DNA of 64,000 nucleotides from Paragordius varius (Eukaryota > Nematomorpha). Positions 1-13,582 of the stretch are shown one piece after another. Under the pieces are notes generated by a model that saw only the letters and a program-made list of their open reading frames with translations, was not told the origin of the DNA and ran no database searches. The number at the start of each line of letters is the position of its first letter. The stretch's first letter is position 1. Made by a program: the position numbers and the translations under genes. The stretch covers positions 1,240,001 through 1,304,000 of the forward strand of contig OZ176050.1 in NCBI GenBank assembly GCA_964247055.1. The letters are read 5' to 3'.

Positions 1-469
1 TATACATTCTCTTAGTAAGACTACATCAAAATATAGAGATAGTTTGACAAACTCTTTCATATCCGATTTTTACAACGATACTTTAAAAATTAATGTATTA
101 AACTAGTCGCATCAATACTCAAGTTAAACTTTGTCCTTAAAAATCGGATATTGGTCACCGGTGAACGAAACTATTTTTTATACAATCTCTTAGTAGGACT
201 ACATCAAAATATAGAGATAGTTTGGCAAACTCTTTCATATCCGATATTACAACGATAAAGCTAAACATTGTCCTTAAAAATCGGATATTGGTCACCGGTG
301 AACAAAACTATTTTTTATACATTCTCATTAAGACTACATCAAAATATAGAGATAGTTTGACAAACTCTTTCATATCCGATTTTTACAGCGATACTTTAAA
401 AATTAATGTATTAAACTAGTCGCATCAATACTCAAGTTAAACTTTGTCCTTAAAAATCGGATATTGGTC
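1..469. repeat. Satellite, left edge, with one 137-bp monomer
   Basis: Base 1 corresponds to monomer position 23, and the first ACCGGT is at 157. This stretch holds a partial unit, the 137-bp deletion unit (157-293) and a 176-bp unit (294-469) with CTCATTAAG in place of CTCTTAGTAAG. No gene is present. Confidence 0.9.
157..293. repeat. 137-bp deletion monomer
   Basis: Forty-one bases are missing between the left inverted arm and the AGCTAAACATTG segment, removing the ACTAGT and TCGCATCAATACTC parts and altering the left arm to CCGATATTAC. The same deletion recurs at 470-605, 2575-2711, 4134-4270 and 5335-5471 and nowhere else that I saw, so these copies descend from one event followed by amplification of the surrounding block. 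The deletion removes stop-bearing sequence and accounts for the 65-codon open frames starting at 222, 534, 2640 and 4199. Confidence 0.9.
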
Positions 470-2574
470 ACCGGTGAACGAAACTATTTTTTATACATTC
501 TCTTAGTAAGACTACATCAAAATAAGAAATAGTTTGACAAACTCTTTCATATCCGATATTACAACAATAAAGCTAAACATTGTCCTTAAAAATCGGATAT
601 TGGTCACCGGTGAACAAAACTATTTTTTATACATTCTCATTAAGACTACATCAAAATATAGAGATAGTTTGACAAACTCTTTCATATCCGATTTTTACAG
701 CGATACTTTAAAAATTAATGTATTAAACTAGTCGCATCAATACTCAAGTTAAACTTTGTCCTTAAAAATCGGATATTGGTCACCGGTGAACAAAATTATT
801 TTTTATACATTCTCTTAGTAAGACTACATCAAAATATAGAGATAGTTTGACAAACTCTTTCTTATCCGATTTTTACAACGATACTTATAAAATTAATGTA
901 TAAAACTAGTCGCATCAATACTCAAGTTAAACTTTGTCCTTAAAAATCGGATATTGGTCACCGGTGAACAAAATTATTTTTTATACATTCTCTTAGTAAG
1001 ACTACATCAAAATATAGAGATAGTTTGACAAACACTTTCATATCCGATTTTTACAACGATACTTTAAAAATTATGGTATTAAACCAGTCGCATCAATACT
1101 CAAGCCAAACATTGTCCTTAAAAATAGGATATTGGTCACCGGTGAACAAAATTATTTTTTATACATTCTCTTAGTAAGACTACATCAAAATATAGAGATA
1201 GTTTGACAAACTCTTTCATATCCGATTTTTACAACGATACTTTATAAATTATGGTATTAAACCAGTCGCATCAATACTCAAGTTAAACTTTGTCCTTAAA
1301 AATCGGATATTGGTCACCGGTGAACAAAACTATTTTTTATACATTCTCTTAGTAAGACTACATCAAAATATAGAGATAGTTTGACAAACTCTTTCATATC
1401 CGATTTTTACAACGATACTTTAAAAATTAATGTATTAAACTAGTCGCATCAATACTCAAGTTAAACTTTGTCCTTTAAAATCGGATATTGATCACTAGGT
1501 GAACAAAATTATTTTTTATACATTCTCTTAGTAAGACTACATCAAAATATAGAGATAGTTTGACAAACTCTTTCATATCCGATTTTTACAGCGATACTTT
1601 AAAAATTAATGTATTAAACTAGTCGCATCAATACATAAGTTAAACTTTGTCCTTAAAAATCGGATATTGGTCACCGGTGAACGAAACTATTTTTTATACA
1701 TTCTCTTAGTAGGACTACATCAAAATATAGAGATAGTTTGGAAAACTCTTTAATATCCGATTTTTACAACGATACTTTAAAAATTATGGTATTAAACCAG
1801 TCGCATCAATACTCAAGTTACACTTTGTCCTTAAAAATCGGATATTGGTCACCGGTGAACAAAACTACTTATTATACATTCTCTTAGTAAGACTACAACA
1901 AAATATAGAGATAGTTTGACAAACTCTTTCAAATCCGATTTTTACAACGATATTTAAAAATTAATGTATAAAACTAGTCGTATCAATAAATCGCATCAAT
2001 ACTCAAGTTAAACTTTGTCCTTAAAAATCGGATATTGGTCACCGGTGAACAAAATTATTTTTTATACATTCTCTTTGTAAGACTACATCAAAATATAGAA
2101 ATAGTTTGACAAACTATTTCATATCCGATTTTTACAACGATACTTTATAAATTATGGTATTAAACCAGTCGGATCAATACTCAAGTTAAACTTTGTCCTT
2201 AAAAATCGGATATTGGTCACCGGTGAACAAAACTATTTTTTATACATTCTCTTAGTAAGACTACATCAAAATATAGAGATAGTTTGACAAACTCTTTCAT
2301 ATCCGATTTTTACAACGATACTTTAAAAATTAATGTATTAAACTAGTCGCATCAATACTCAAGTTAAACTTTGCCCTTAAAAATCGGATATTGGTCACCG
2401 GTGAACGAAACTATTTTTTATACATTCTCTTAGTAGGACTACATCAAAATATAGAGATAGTTTGGCAAACTCTTTCATATCCGATTTTTACAACGATACT
2501 TTAAAAATTAATGTATAAAACTAGTCGCATCAATACTCAAGTTAAACTTTGTCCTTAAAAATCGGATATTCATC
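470..2574. repeat. Higher-order block headed by a 137-bp monomer, 2,105 bp
   Basis: The block starts with the short monomer at 470-605 and continues with ordinary units, including the first 13-bp-duplication monomer (near 1978). Most of 881-1760 recurs at 3165-4043 at an offset of 2284-2283 bp, with the same private variants (ATACTTATAAAATT at 881 and 3165; TTTGGAAAACTCTTTAATATCC near 1738 and 4021). A one-base insertion at about 1489 (TCACTAGGTG) accounts for the shift in offset. Confidence 0.85.
1978..2003. repeat. 13-bp tandem duplication that makes the 190-191-bp monomers
   Basis: TCGTATCAATAAA is followed directly by TCGCATCAATACT, two 13-bp versions of a segment that is single in the basic monomer. 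This is the first of many such copies. Later forms read TCGTATCAATAAG or TTGTATCAATAAG in the first half. The shared breakpoints suggest a single slippage or duplication event that was then spread through the array. The long form is the third member of the trimers at 6.9-8.5 and 49.9-55.0 kb. Confidence 0.9.
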
Positions 2575-4133
2575 ACCGGTGAACAAAATTATTTTTTATA
2601 CATTCTCTTAGTAAGACTACATCAAAATATAGAAATAGTTTGACAAACTCTTTCATATCCGATATTACAACGATAAAGCTAAACATTGTCCTTAAAAATC
2701 GGATATTGGTCACCGGTGAACAAAACTATTTTTTATACATTCTCATTAAGACTACATCAAAATATAGAGATAGTTTGACAAACTCTTTCATATCCGATTT
2801 TTACAGCGATACTTTAAAAATTAATGTATTAAACTAGTCGCATCAATACTCAAGTTAAACTTTGTCCTTAAAAATCGGATATTGGTCACCGGTGAACAAA
2901 ATTATTTTTTATACATTCTCTTAGTAAGACTACATCAAAATATAGAGATAGTTTGACAAACTCTTTCTTATCCGATTTTTACAACGATACTTTAAAAATT
3001 ATGGTATTAAACCAGTCGCATCAATACTCAAGTATAACTTTGTCCTTAAAAATCGGATATTGGTCACCGGTGAACAAAATTATTTTATATACATTCTCTT
3101 AGTATGACTACATCAAAATATAGAGATAGTTTGACAAACTCTTTCATATCCGATTTTTACAACGATACTTATAAAATTAATGTATAAAACTAGTCGCATC
3201 AATACTCAAGTTAAACTTTGTCCTTAAAAATCGGATATTGGTCACCGGTGAACAAAATTATTTTTTATACATTCTCTTAGTAAGACTACATCAAAATATA
3301 GAGATAGTTTGACAAACACTTTCATATCCGATTTTTACAACGATACTTTAAAAATTATGGTATTAAACCAGTCGCATCAATACTCAAGCTAAACATTGTC
3401 CTTAAAAATAGGATATTGGTCACCGGTGAACAAAATTATTTTTTATACATTCTCTTAGTAAGACTACATCAAAATATAGAGATAGTTTGACAAACTCTTT
3501 CATATCCGATTTTTACAACGATACTTTATAAATTATGGTATTAAACCAGTCGCATCAATACTCAAGTTAAACTTTGTCCTTAAAAATCGGATATTGGTCA
3601 CCGGTGAACAAAACTATTTTTTATACATTCTCTTAGTAAGACTACATCAAAATATAGAGATAGTTTGACAAACTCTTTCATATCCGATTTTTACAACGAT
3701 ACTTTAAAAATTAATGTATTAAACTAGTCGCATCAATACTCAAGTTAAACTTTGTCCTTTAAAATCGGATATTGATCACCGGTGAACAAAATTATTTTTT
3801 ATACATTCTCTTAGTAAGACTACATCAAAATATAGAGATAGTTTGACAAACTCTTTCATATCCGATTTTTACAGCGATACTTTAAAAATTAATGTATTAA
3901 ACTAGTCGCATCAATACATAAGTTAAACTTTGTCCTTAAAAATCGGATATTGGTCACCGGTGAACGAAACTATTTTTTATACATTCTCTTAGTAGGACTA
4001 CATCAAAATATAGAGATAGTTTGGAAAACTCTTTAATATCCGATTTTTACAACGATACTTTAAAAATTAATGTATAAAACTAGTCGCATCAATACTCAAG
4101 TTAAACTTTGTCCTTAAAAATCGGATATTGGTC
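2575..4133. repeat. Higher-order block headed by a 137-bp monomer, 1,559 bp
   Basis: The block comprises the short monomer (2575-2711) followed by eight roughly 178-bp units. It matches the block starting at 470 except for one additional monomer near 2.99-3.17 kb and loss of the 1.78-2.57 kb segment. It therefore looks like a sister copy produced by unequal exchange between misaligned monomers. Confidence 0.85.
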
Positions 4134-5334
4134 ACCGGTGAACAAAATTATTTTTTATACATTCTCTTAGTAAGACTACATCAAAATATAGAAATAGTTT
4201 GACAAACTCTTTCATATCCGATATTACAACGATAAAGCTAAACATTGTCCTTAAAAATCGGATATTGGTCACCGGTGAACAAAACTATTTTTTATACATT
4301 CTCATTAAGACTACATCAAAATATAGAGGTAGTTTGACAAACTCTTTCATATCCGATTTTTACAGTGATACTTTAAAAATTAATGTATTAAACTAGTCGC
4401 ATCAATACTCAAGTTAAACTTTGTCCTTAAAAATCGGATATTGGTCACCGAAGAACAAAATTATTTTTTATACATTCTCTTAGTAAGACTACATCAAAAT
4501 ATAGAGATAGTTTGACAAACACTTTCATATCCGATTTTTACAACGATACTTTAAAAATTAATGTATTAAACTAGTCGCATCAATACTCAAGTTAAACTTT
4601 GTCCTTAAAAATAGGATATTGGTCACCGGTGAACAAAATTATTTTTTATACATTCTCTTAGTAAGACTACATCAAAATATAGAGATAGTTTGACAAACTC
4701 TTTCATATCCGATTTTTACAACGATACTTTATAAATTATGGTATTAAACCAGTCGCATCAATACTCAAGTTAAACTTTGTCCTTAAAAATCGGATATTGG
4801 TCACCGGTGAACAAAACTATTTTTTATACATTCTCTTAGTAAGACTACATCAAAATATAGAGATAGTTTGACAAACTCTTTCATATCCGATTTTTACAAC
4901 GATACTTTAAAAATTAATGTATTAAACTAGTCGCATCAATACTCAAGTTAAACTTTGTCCTTTAAAATCGGATATTGATCACCGGTGAACAAAATTATTT
5001 TTTATACATTCTCTTAGTAAGACTACATCAAAATATAGAGATAGTTTGACAAACTCTTTCATATCCGATTTTTACAGCGATACTTTAAAAATTAATGTAT
5101 TAAACTAGTCGCATCAATACATAAGTTAAACTTTGTCCTTAAAAATCGGATATTGGTCCGGTGAACGAAACTATTTTTTATACATTCTCTTAGTAGGACT
5201 ACATCAAAATATAGAGATAGTTTGGAAAACTCTTTAATATCCGATTTTTACAACGATACTTTAAAAATTAATGTATAAAACTAGTCGCATCAATACTCAA
5301 GTTAAACTTTGTCCTTAAAAATCGGATATTGGTC
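4134..5334. repeat. Higher-order block headed by a 137-bp monomer, 1,201 bp
   Basis: The block comprises the short monomer (4134-4270) and six further units. Its second half repeats 3.4-4.1 kb at about 1,201-1,204 bp, including TTTGGAAAACTC (5221) and the TCCTTTAAAATCGG and GATCACCGG variants. The junction near 5158 lacks three bases of the dyad (TTGGTCCGG). A fourth block starts with the short monomer at 5335. Confidence 0.85.
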
Positions 5335-5837
5335 ACCGGTGAACAAAATTATTTTTTATACATTCTCTTAGTAAGACTACATCAAAATATAGAAATAGTT
5401 TGACAAACTCTTTCATATCCGATATTACAACGATAAAGCTAAACATTGTCCTTAAAAATCGGATATTGGTCACCGGTGAACAAAACTATTTTTTATACAT
5501 TCTCATTAAGACTACATCAAAATATAGAGGTAGTTTGACAAACTCTTTCATATCCAGTTTTACAGTGATACTTTAAAAATTAATGTATTAAACTAGTCGC
5601 ATCAATACTCAAGTTAAACTTTGTCCTTAAAAATCGGATATTGGTCACCGGTGAACAAAATTATTTTTTATACATTCTCTTAGTAAGACTACATCAAAAT
5701 ATAGAGATAGTTTGACAAACTCTTTCATATCCGATTTTTACAACGATACTTTAAAAATTAATGTATAAAACTAGTCGTATCAATAAATCGCATCAATACT
5801 CAAGTTAAACTTTGTCCTTAAAAATCGGATATTGGTC
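5335..5837. repeat. Last 137-bp-headed satellite segment
   Basis: The short monomer (5335-5471) is followed by a CTCATTAAG unit that shares AGAGGTAG and a GTGATAC change with its counterpart at 4.31-4.37 kb, then by a 13-bp-duplication monomer near 5.77 kb. The block architecture of the first 5.3 kb stops here. Confidence 0.8.
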
Positions 5838-6719
5838 ACCGGTGAACAAAATTATTTTTTATACATTCTCTTAGTAGGACTACATCAAAATATAGAGATA
5901 GTTTGGCAAACTTTTTCATAATCGATTTTTACAACGATACTTTAAAAATTAATGTATAAAACTAGTCGCATCAATACTCAAGTTAAACTTTGTCCTTAAA
6001 AATCGGATATTAGTCACCGGTAAACAAAATTATTTTTTATACATTCTCTTAGTAAGACTACATCAAAATATAGATATAGTTTGACAAATTCTTTCATATC
6101 CGATTTTTACAACGATACTTTAAAAATTAATGTATTTAACTAGACGCATCAATACTCAAGTCCTTAAAAATAGGATATTGGTCACCGGTGAACAAAATTA
6201 TTTTTTATACATTCTCTTAGTAAGACTACATCAAAATATAGAGATAGTTTGACAAACTCTTTCATATCCGATTTTTACAACGATACTTTAAAAATTAATG
6301 TATAAAACTAGTCGTATCAATAAATCGCATCAATATTAAAGTTAAACTTTGTCCTTAAAAATCAGATGGTCACCGGTGAACAAAATTATTTTTTATACAT
6401 TCTCTTAGTAGGACTACATCAAAATATAGAGATAGTTTGGCAAACTTTTTCATAATCGATTTTTACAACGATACTTTAAAAATTAATGTATAAAACTAGT
6501 CGCATCAATACTCAAGTTAAACTTTGTCCTTAAAAATCGGATATTAGTCACCGGTAAACAAAATTATTTTTTATACATTCTCTTAGTAAGACTACATCAA
6601 AATATAGATATAGTTTGACAAATTCTTTCATATCCGATTTTTACAACGATACTTTAAAAATTAATGTATTTAACTAGTCGCATCAATACTCAAGTCCTTA
6701 AAAATCGGATATTGGTCAC
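5838..6719. repeat. Duplicated monomer pair at a 534-bp offset
   Basis: The pair from 5838 to about 6185 recurs from 6372 to about 6719, exactly three monomer lengths away. Both copies carry TTCATAATCG in the first unit, and GGTAAAC, TAGATATAG, AAATTCTTTC and a deletion of about 10 bp (CTCAAGTCCTTAAAA) in the second. A long monomer separates them. No gene is present. Confidence 0.85.
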
Positions 6720-6895
6720 CGGTGAACAAAATTATTTTTTATACATTCTCTTAGCAAGACTACATCAAAATATAGAGATACTTTGACAAACTCTTTCATA
6801 TCCGATTTTTACAACGATACTTTAAAAATTAATGTATAAAACTAGTCGCATCAATACTCAAGTTAAACTTTGTCCTTAAAAATCGGATATTGGTC
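6720..6895. repeat. Single satellite unit
   Basis: A nearly basic unit with TTAGCAAGAC and GATACTTTGACAAAC, linking the 534-bp duplication to the 546-bp trimer run. Confidence 0.8.
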
Positions 6896-8534
6896 ACCGG
6901 TGAACAAAATTATTTTTTATACATTCTCTTAGTAGGACTACATCAAAATATAGAGATAGTTTGACAAACTATTTCATATCCGATTTTTACAACGATACTT
7001 TAGAAATTAATGTATTAAACTAGTCGCATCAATACTCAAGTTAAACTTTGTCCTTAAAAATCGGATATTGGTCACCGGTGAACAAAATTATTTTTTATAC
7101 ATTCTCTTAGTAAGACTACATCAAAATATAGAGATAGTTTGACAAACTCTTTCATATCCGATTTTTACAACGATACTTTAAAAATTAATGTATAAAACTA
7201 GTCGTATCAATAAATCGCATCAATACTCAAGTTAAACTTTGTCCTTAAAAATCGGATATTGGTCACCGGTGAACAAAATTATTTTTTATACATTCTCTTA
7301 GTAGGACTACATCAAAATATAGAGATAGTTTCCAAACTTTTTCATAATCGATTTTTACAACGATACTTTAAAAATTAATGTATAAAACTAGTCGCATCAA
7401 TACTCAAGTTAAACTTTGTCCTTAAAAATCGGATATTGGTCACCGGTGAACAAAATTATTTTTTATACATTCTCTTAGTAGGACTACATCAAAATATAGA
7501 GATAGTTTGACAAACTATTTCATATCCGATTTTTACAACGATATTTTAGAAATTAATGTATTAAACTAGTCGCATCAATACTCAAGTTAAACTTTGTCCT
7601 TAAAAATCGGATATTGGTCACCGGTGAACAAAATTATTTTTTATACATTCTCTTAGTAAGACTACATCAAAATATAGAGATAGTTTGACAAACTCTTTCA
7701 TATCCGATTTTTACAACGATACTTTAAAAATTAATGTATAAAACTAGTCGTATCAATAAATCGCATCAATACTCAAGTTAAACTTTGTCCTTAAAAATCG
7801 GATATTGGTCACCGGTGAACAAAATTATTTTTTATACATTCTCTTAGTAGGACTACATCAAAATATAGAGATAGTTTCCAAACTTTTTCATAATCGATTT
7901 TTACAACGATACTTTAAAAATTAATATATAAAACTAGTCGCATCAATACTCAAGTTAAATTTTGTCCTTAAAAATGGGATATTGGTCACCGGTGAACAAA
8001 ACTATTTTTTATACATTCTCTTGGTAAGACTACATCAAAATATAGAGATAGTTTGACAAACTATTTCATATCCGATTTTTACAACGATACTTTAGAAATT
8101 AATGTATTAAACTAGTCGCATCAATACTCAAGTTAAACTTTGTCCTCAAAAATCGGATATTGGTCACCGGTGAACAAAATTATTTTTTATACATTCTTTT
8201 AGTAAGACTACATCAAAATATAGAGATAGTTTGACAAACTCTTTCATATCCGATTTTTACAACGATACTTTAAAAATTAATGTATAAAACTAGTCGTATC
8301 AATAAATAGCATCAATACTCAAGTTAAACTTTGTCCTTAAAAATCGGATATTGGTCACCGATGAACAAAATTATTTTTTATACATTCTCTTAGTAGGACT
8401 ACATCAAAATATAGAGATAGTTTGGCAAACTTTTTCATAATCGATTTTTACAACGATACTTTAAAAATTAATGTATAAAACTAGTCGCATCAATACTCAA
8501 GTTAAACTTTGTCATTAAAAATCGGATATTGGTC
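6896..8534. repeat. Trimeric higher-order repeat, 546-547 bp, three copies
   Basis: Units run 6896-7441, 7442-7987 and 7988-8534. Each has a monomer with CAAACTATTTC and TTTAGAAATT, then a long 13-bp-duplication monomer, then a monomer with TTCATAATCG. The first two copies carry AGTTTCCAAACT in the third monomer; the last has AGTTTGGCAAAC instead. The length equals 178 + 178 + about 191 bp. Confidence 0.88.
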
Positions 8535-8712
8535 ACCGGTGAACAAAACTATTTTTTATACATTCTCTTAGTAGGACTACATCAAAATATAGAGATAGTT
8601 TGGCAAACTCTTTCATATCCGATTTTTACAACGATACTTTAAAAATTAATGTATAAAACTAGTCGCATCAATACTCATGTTAAACTTTGTCCTTAAAAAT
8701 CGGATATTGGTC
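8535..8712. repeat. Single satellite unit with ACTCATGTTAAAC
   Basis: A GTAGGAC/GTTTGGCAAAC monomer with a private ACTCATGTT variant near 8674, shared with units near 10312 and 12302. It is the left neighbour of the 1.99-kb repeat. Confidence 0.8.
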
Positions 8713-11700
8713 ACCGGTGAACAAAATTATTTTTTATACATTCTCTTAGTAAGACTACATCGAAATATAGAGATAGTTTGACAAACTTTTTCATATCCGA
8801 TTTTTACAACGATACTTTAAAAATTATGGTATTAAACCAGTCGCATCAATACTCAAGTTAAACTTTGTCCTTAAAAATCGGATATTGGTCACCGGTGAAC
8901 AAAATTATTTTATATACATTCTCTTAGTAAGACTACATCAAAATATAGAGATAGTTTGACAAACTCTTTCATATCCGATTTTTACAACGATATTTAAAAA
9001 TTAATGTATAAAACTAGTCGTATCAATAAATCGCATCAATACTCAAGTTAAACTTTGTCCTTAAAAATCGGATATTGGTCACCGGTGAAGAAAATTATTT
9101 CTTATACATTCTCTTAGTAAGACTACATCAAAATATAGAGATAGTTTGACAAACTATTTCATATCCGATTTTTACAACGATACTTTAGAAATTAATGTAT
9201 TAAACTAGTCGCATCAATACTCAAGTTAAACTTTGTCCTTAAAAATCGGATATTGGTCACCGGTGAACAAAATTATTTTTTATACATTCTCTTAGTAGGA
9301 CTACATCAAAATATAGAGATAGTTTCCAAACTTTTTCATAATCGATTTTTACAACGATACTTTAAAAATTAATGTATAAAACTAGTCGCATCAATACTCA
9401 AGTTAAACTTTGTCCTTAAAAATCGGATATTGGTCACCGGTGAACAAAATTATTTTTTATACATTCTCTTAGTAAGACTACATCAAAATATGGAGATAGT
9501 TTGACAAACTCTTTCATATCCGATTTTTACAACGATACTTTAAAAATTAATGTATAAAACTAGTCGTATCAATAAATCGCATCAATACTCAAGTTAAACT
9601 TTGTCCTTAAAAATCGGATATTGGTCACCGGTGAACAAAATTATTTTTTATACATTCTCTTAGTAGGACTACATCAAAATATAGAGATAGTTTCCAAACT
9701 TTTTCATAATCGATTTTTACAACGATACTTTAAAAATTAATGTATAAAACTAGTCGCATCAATACTCAAGTTAAATTTTGTCCTTAAAAATGGGATATTG
9801 GTCACCGGTGAACAAAACTATTTTTTATACATTCTTTTAGTAAGACTACATCAAAATCAAGAGATAGTTTGACAAACTATTTCATATCCGATTTTTACAA
9901 CGATACTTTAGAAATTAATGTATTAAACTAGTCGCATCAATACTCAAGTTAAACTTTGTCCTTAAAAATCGGATATTGGTCACCGGTGAACAAAATTATT
10001 TTTTATACATTCTCTTAGTAAGACTACATCAAAATATAGAGATAATTTGACAAACTCTTTCATATCCGATTTTTACAACGATACTTTAAAAATTAATGTA
10101 TAAAACTAGTCGTATCAATAAATAGCATCAATACTCAAGTTAAACTTTGTCCTTAAAAATCGGATATTGGTCACCGGTGAACAAAACTATTTTTTATACA
10201 TTCTCTTAATAGGACTACATCAAAATATAGAGATAGTTTGGCAAACTCTTTCATATCCGATTTTTACAACGATACTTTAAAAATTAATGTATAAAACTAG
10301 TCGCATCAATACTCATGTTAAACTTTGTCCTTAAAAATCGGATATTGGTCACCGGTGAACAAAATTATTTTTTATACATTCTCTTAGTAAGACTACATCG
10401 AAATATAGAGATAGTTTGACAAACTTTTTCATATCCGATTTTTACAACGATACTTTAAAAATTATGGTATTAAACCAGTCGCATCAATACTCAAGTTAAA
10501 CTTTGTCCTTAAAAATCGGATATTGGTCACCGGTGAACAAAATTATTTTATATACCTCTTAGTAAGACTACATCAAAATATAGAGATAGTTTGACAAACT
10601 CTTTCATATCCGATTTTTACAACGATACTTTAAAAATTAATGTATAAAACTAGTCGCATCAATACTCAAGTTAAACATTGTCCTTAAAAATCGGATATTG
10701 GTCACCGGTGAACAAAATTATTTTATATACATTCTCTTAGTAAGACTACATCGAAATATAGAGATAGTTTGACAAACTTTTTCATATCCGATTTTTACAA
10801 CGATACTTTAAAAATTATGGTATTAAACCAGTCGCATCAATACTCAAGTTAAACTTTGTCCTTAAAAATCGGATATTGGTCACCGGTGAACAAAATTATT
10901 TTATATACATTCTCTTAGTAAGACTACATCAAAATATAGAGATAGTTTGACAAACTCTTTCATATCCGATTTTTACAACGATATTTAAAAATTAATGTAT
11001 AAAACTAGTCGTATCAATAAATCGCATCAATACTCAAGTTAAACTTTGTCCTTAAAAATCGGATATTGGTCACCGGTGAAGAAAATTATTTCTTATACAT
11101 TCTCTTAGTAAGACTACATCAAAATATAGAGATAGTTTGACAAACTATTTCATATCCGATTTTTACAACGATACTTTAGAAATTAATGTATTAAACTAGT
11201 CGCATCAATACTCAAGTTAAACTTTGTCCTTAAAAATCGGATATTGGTCACCGGTGAACAAAATTATTTTTTATACATTCTCTTAGTAGGACTACATCAA
11301 AATATAGAGATAGTTTCCAAACTTTTTCATAATCGATTTTTACAACGATACTTTAAAAATTAATGTATAAAACTAGTCGCATCAATACTCAAGTTAAACT
11401 TTGTCCTTAAAAATCGGATATTGGTCACCGGTGAACAAAATTATTTTTTATACATTCTCTTAGTAAGACTACATCAAAATATGGAGATAGTTTGACAAAC
11501 TCTTTCATATCCGATTTTTACAACGATACTTTAAAAATTAATGTATAAAACTAGTCGTATCAATAAATCGCATCAATACTCAAGTTAAACTTTGTCCTTA
11601 AAAATCGGATATTGGTCACCGGTGAACAAAATTATTTTTTATACATTCTCTTAGTAGGACTACATCAAAATATAGAGATAGTTTCCAAACTTTTTCATAA

Positions 11701-13065
11701 TCGATTTTTACAACGATACTTTAAAAATTAATGTATAAAACTAGTCGCATCAATACTCAAGTTAAATTTTGTCCTTAAAAATGGGATATTGGTCACCGGT
11801 GAACAAAACTATTTTTTATACATTCTCTTAGTAAGACTACATCAAAATCAAGAGATAGTTTGACAAACTTTTTCATATCCGATTTTTACAACGATACTTT
11901 AGAAATTAATGTATTAAACTAGTCGCATCAATACTCAAGTTAAACTTTGTCCTTAAAAATCGGATATTGGTCACCGGTGAACAAAATTATTTTTTATACA
12001 TTCTCTTAGTAAGACTACATCAAAATATAGAGATAATTTGACAAACTCTTTCATATCCGATTTTTACAACGATACTTTAAAAATTAATGTATAAAACTAG
12101 TCGTATCAATAAATAGCATCAATACTCAAGTTAAACTTTGTCCTTAAAAATCGGATATTGGTCACCGGTGAACAAAACTATTTTTTATACATTCTCTTAA
12201 TAGGACTACATCAAAATATAGAGATAGTTTGGCAAACTCTTTCATATCCGATTTTTACAACGATACTTTAAAAATTAATGTATAAAACTAGTCGCATCAA
12301 TACTCATGTTAAACTTTGTCCTTAAAAATCGGATATTGGTCACCGGTGAACAAAATTATTTTTTATACATTCTCTTAGTAAGACTAAGTCGAAATATAGA
12401 GATAGTTTGACAAACTTTTTCATATCCGATTTTTACAACGATACTTTAAAAATTATGGTATTAAACCAGTCGCATCAATACTCAAGTTAAACTTTGTCCT
12501 TAAAAATCGGATATTGGTCACCGGTGAACAAAATTATTTTATATACATTCTCTTAGTAAGACTACATCAAAATATAGAGATAGTTTGACAAACTCTTTCA
12601 TATCCGATTTTTACAACGATACTTTAAAAATTAATGTATAAAACTAGTCGCATCAATACTCAAGTTAAACATTGTCCTTAAAAATCGGATATTGGTCACC
12701 GGTGAACAAAATTATTTTATATACATTCTCTTAGTAAGACTACATCAAAATATAGAGATAGTTTGACAAACTCTTTCATATCCGATTTTTTCAACGATAC
12801 TTTAAAAATTATGGTATTAAACCAGTCGCATCAATACTCAAGTTAAACATTGTCCTTAAAAATCGGATATTGGTCACCGGTGAACAAAATTATTTTATAT
12901 ACATTCTCTTAGTAAGACTACATCAAAATATAGAGATAGTTTGACAAACTCTTTCATATCCGATTTTTACAACGATATTTAAAAATTAATGTATAAAACT
13001 AGTCGTATCAATAAATCGCATCAATACTCAAGTTAAACTTTGTCCTTAAAAATCGGATATTGGTC
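8713..13065. repeat. 1.99-kb higher-order repeat, about 2.2 copies
   Basis: Copy A is 8713-10703 (1,991 bp), copy B 10704-12697 (1,994 bp), and a partial copy starts at 12698. Private markers recur at an offset of 1,991: TACATCGAAATATAG (8757/10748), AGTTTCCAAACT pairs (9322 and 9690; 11313 and 11681), ATCAAAATCAAGAG (9850/11841) and GATAATTTGAC (about 10041/12032). A 3-bp deletion near 10556 in copy B explains 1,994 for the later markers. I noticed only a few substitutions between A and B, so they look about 99% alike by eye. Confidence 0.88.
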
Positions 13066-13582
13066 ACCGGTGAAGAAAATTATTTCTTATACATTCTCTT
13101 AGTAAGACTACATCAAAATATAGAGATAGTTTGACAAACTCTTTCATATCCGATTTTTACAACGATACTTTAAAAAAATGTATTAAACTAATCGCATCAA
13201 TACTCAAGTTAAACTTTGTCCTTAAAAATCGGATATTGGTCACCGGTGAACAAAATTATTTTTTATACATTCTCTTAGTAAGACTACATGAAAATATAGA
13301 GATAGTTTGACAAATCCATTCATATCCGATTTTTACAACGATACTTTAAAAATTATTAAAACTAGTCGCATCAATAATCAAGTTAAACTTTGTCCTTAAA
13401 AATCGAATATACCGGTGAACAAAATTATTTTTTATACATTCTCTTAGTAGGACTACATCAAAATATAGAGATAGTTTGACAAACTCTTTCATATCCGATT
13501 TTTACAACGATACTTTGAAAATTAATGTATTAAACTAGTGGCATCAATACTCAAGCTAAACATTGTCCTTAAAAATCGGATA

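Noticed and set aside
222-731. 65-codon open frames beginning at 222 and 534, and again at 2640 and 4199
   Set aside because: They are created by the 41-bp deletion monomer and read the satellite itself; the peptide repeats its own segment because it spans two monomers. There is no independent start context, codon bias or homologue I recognise.
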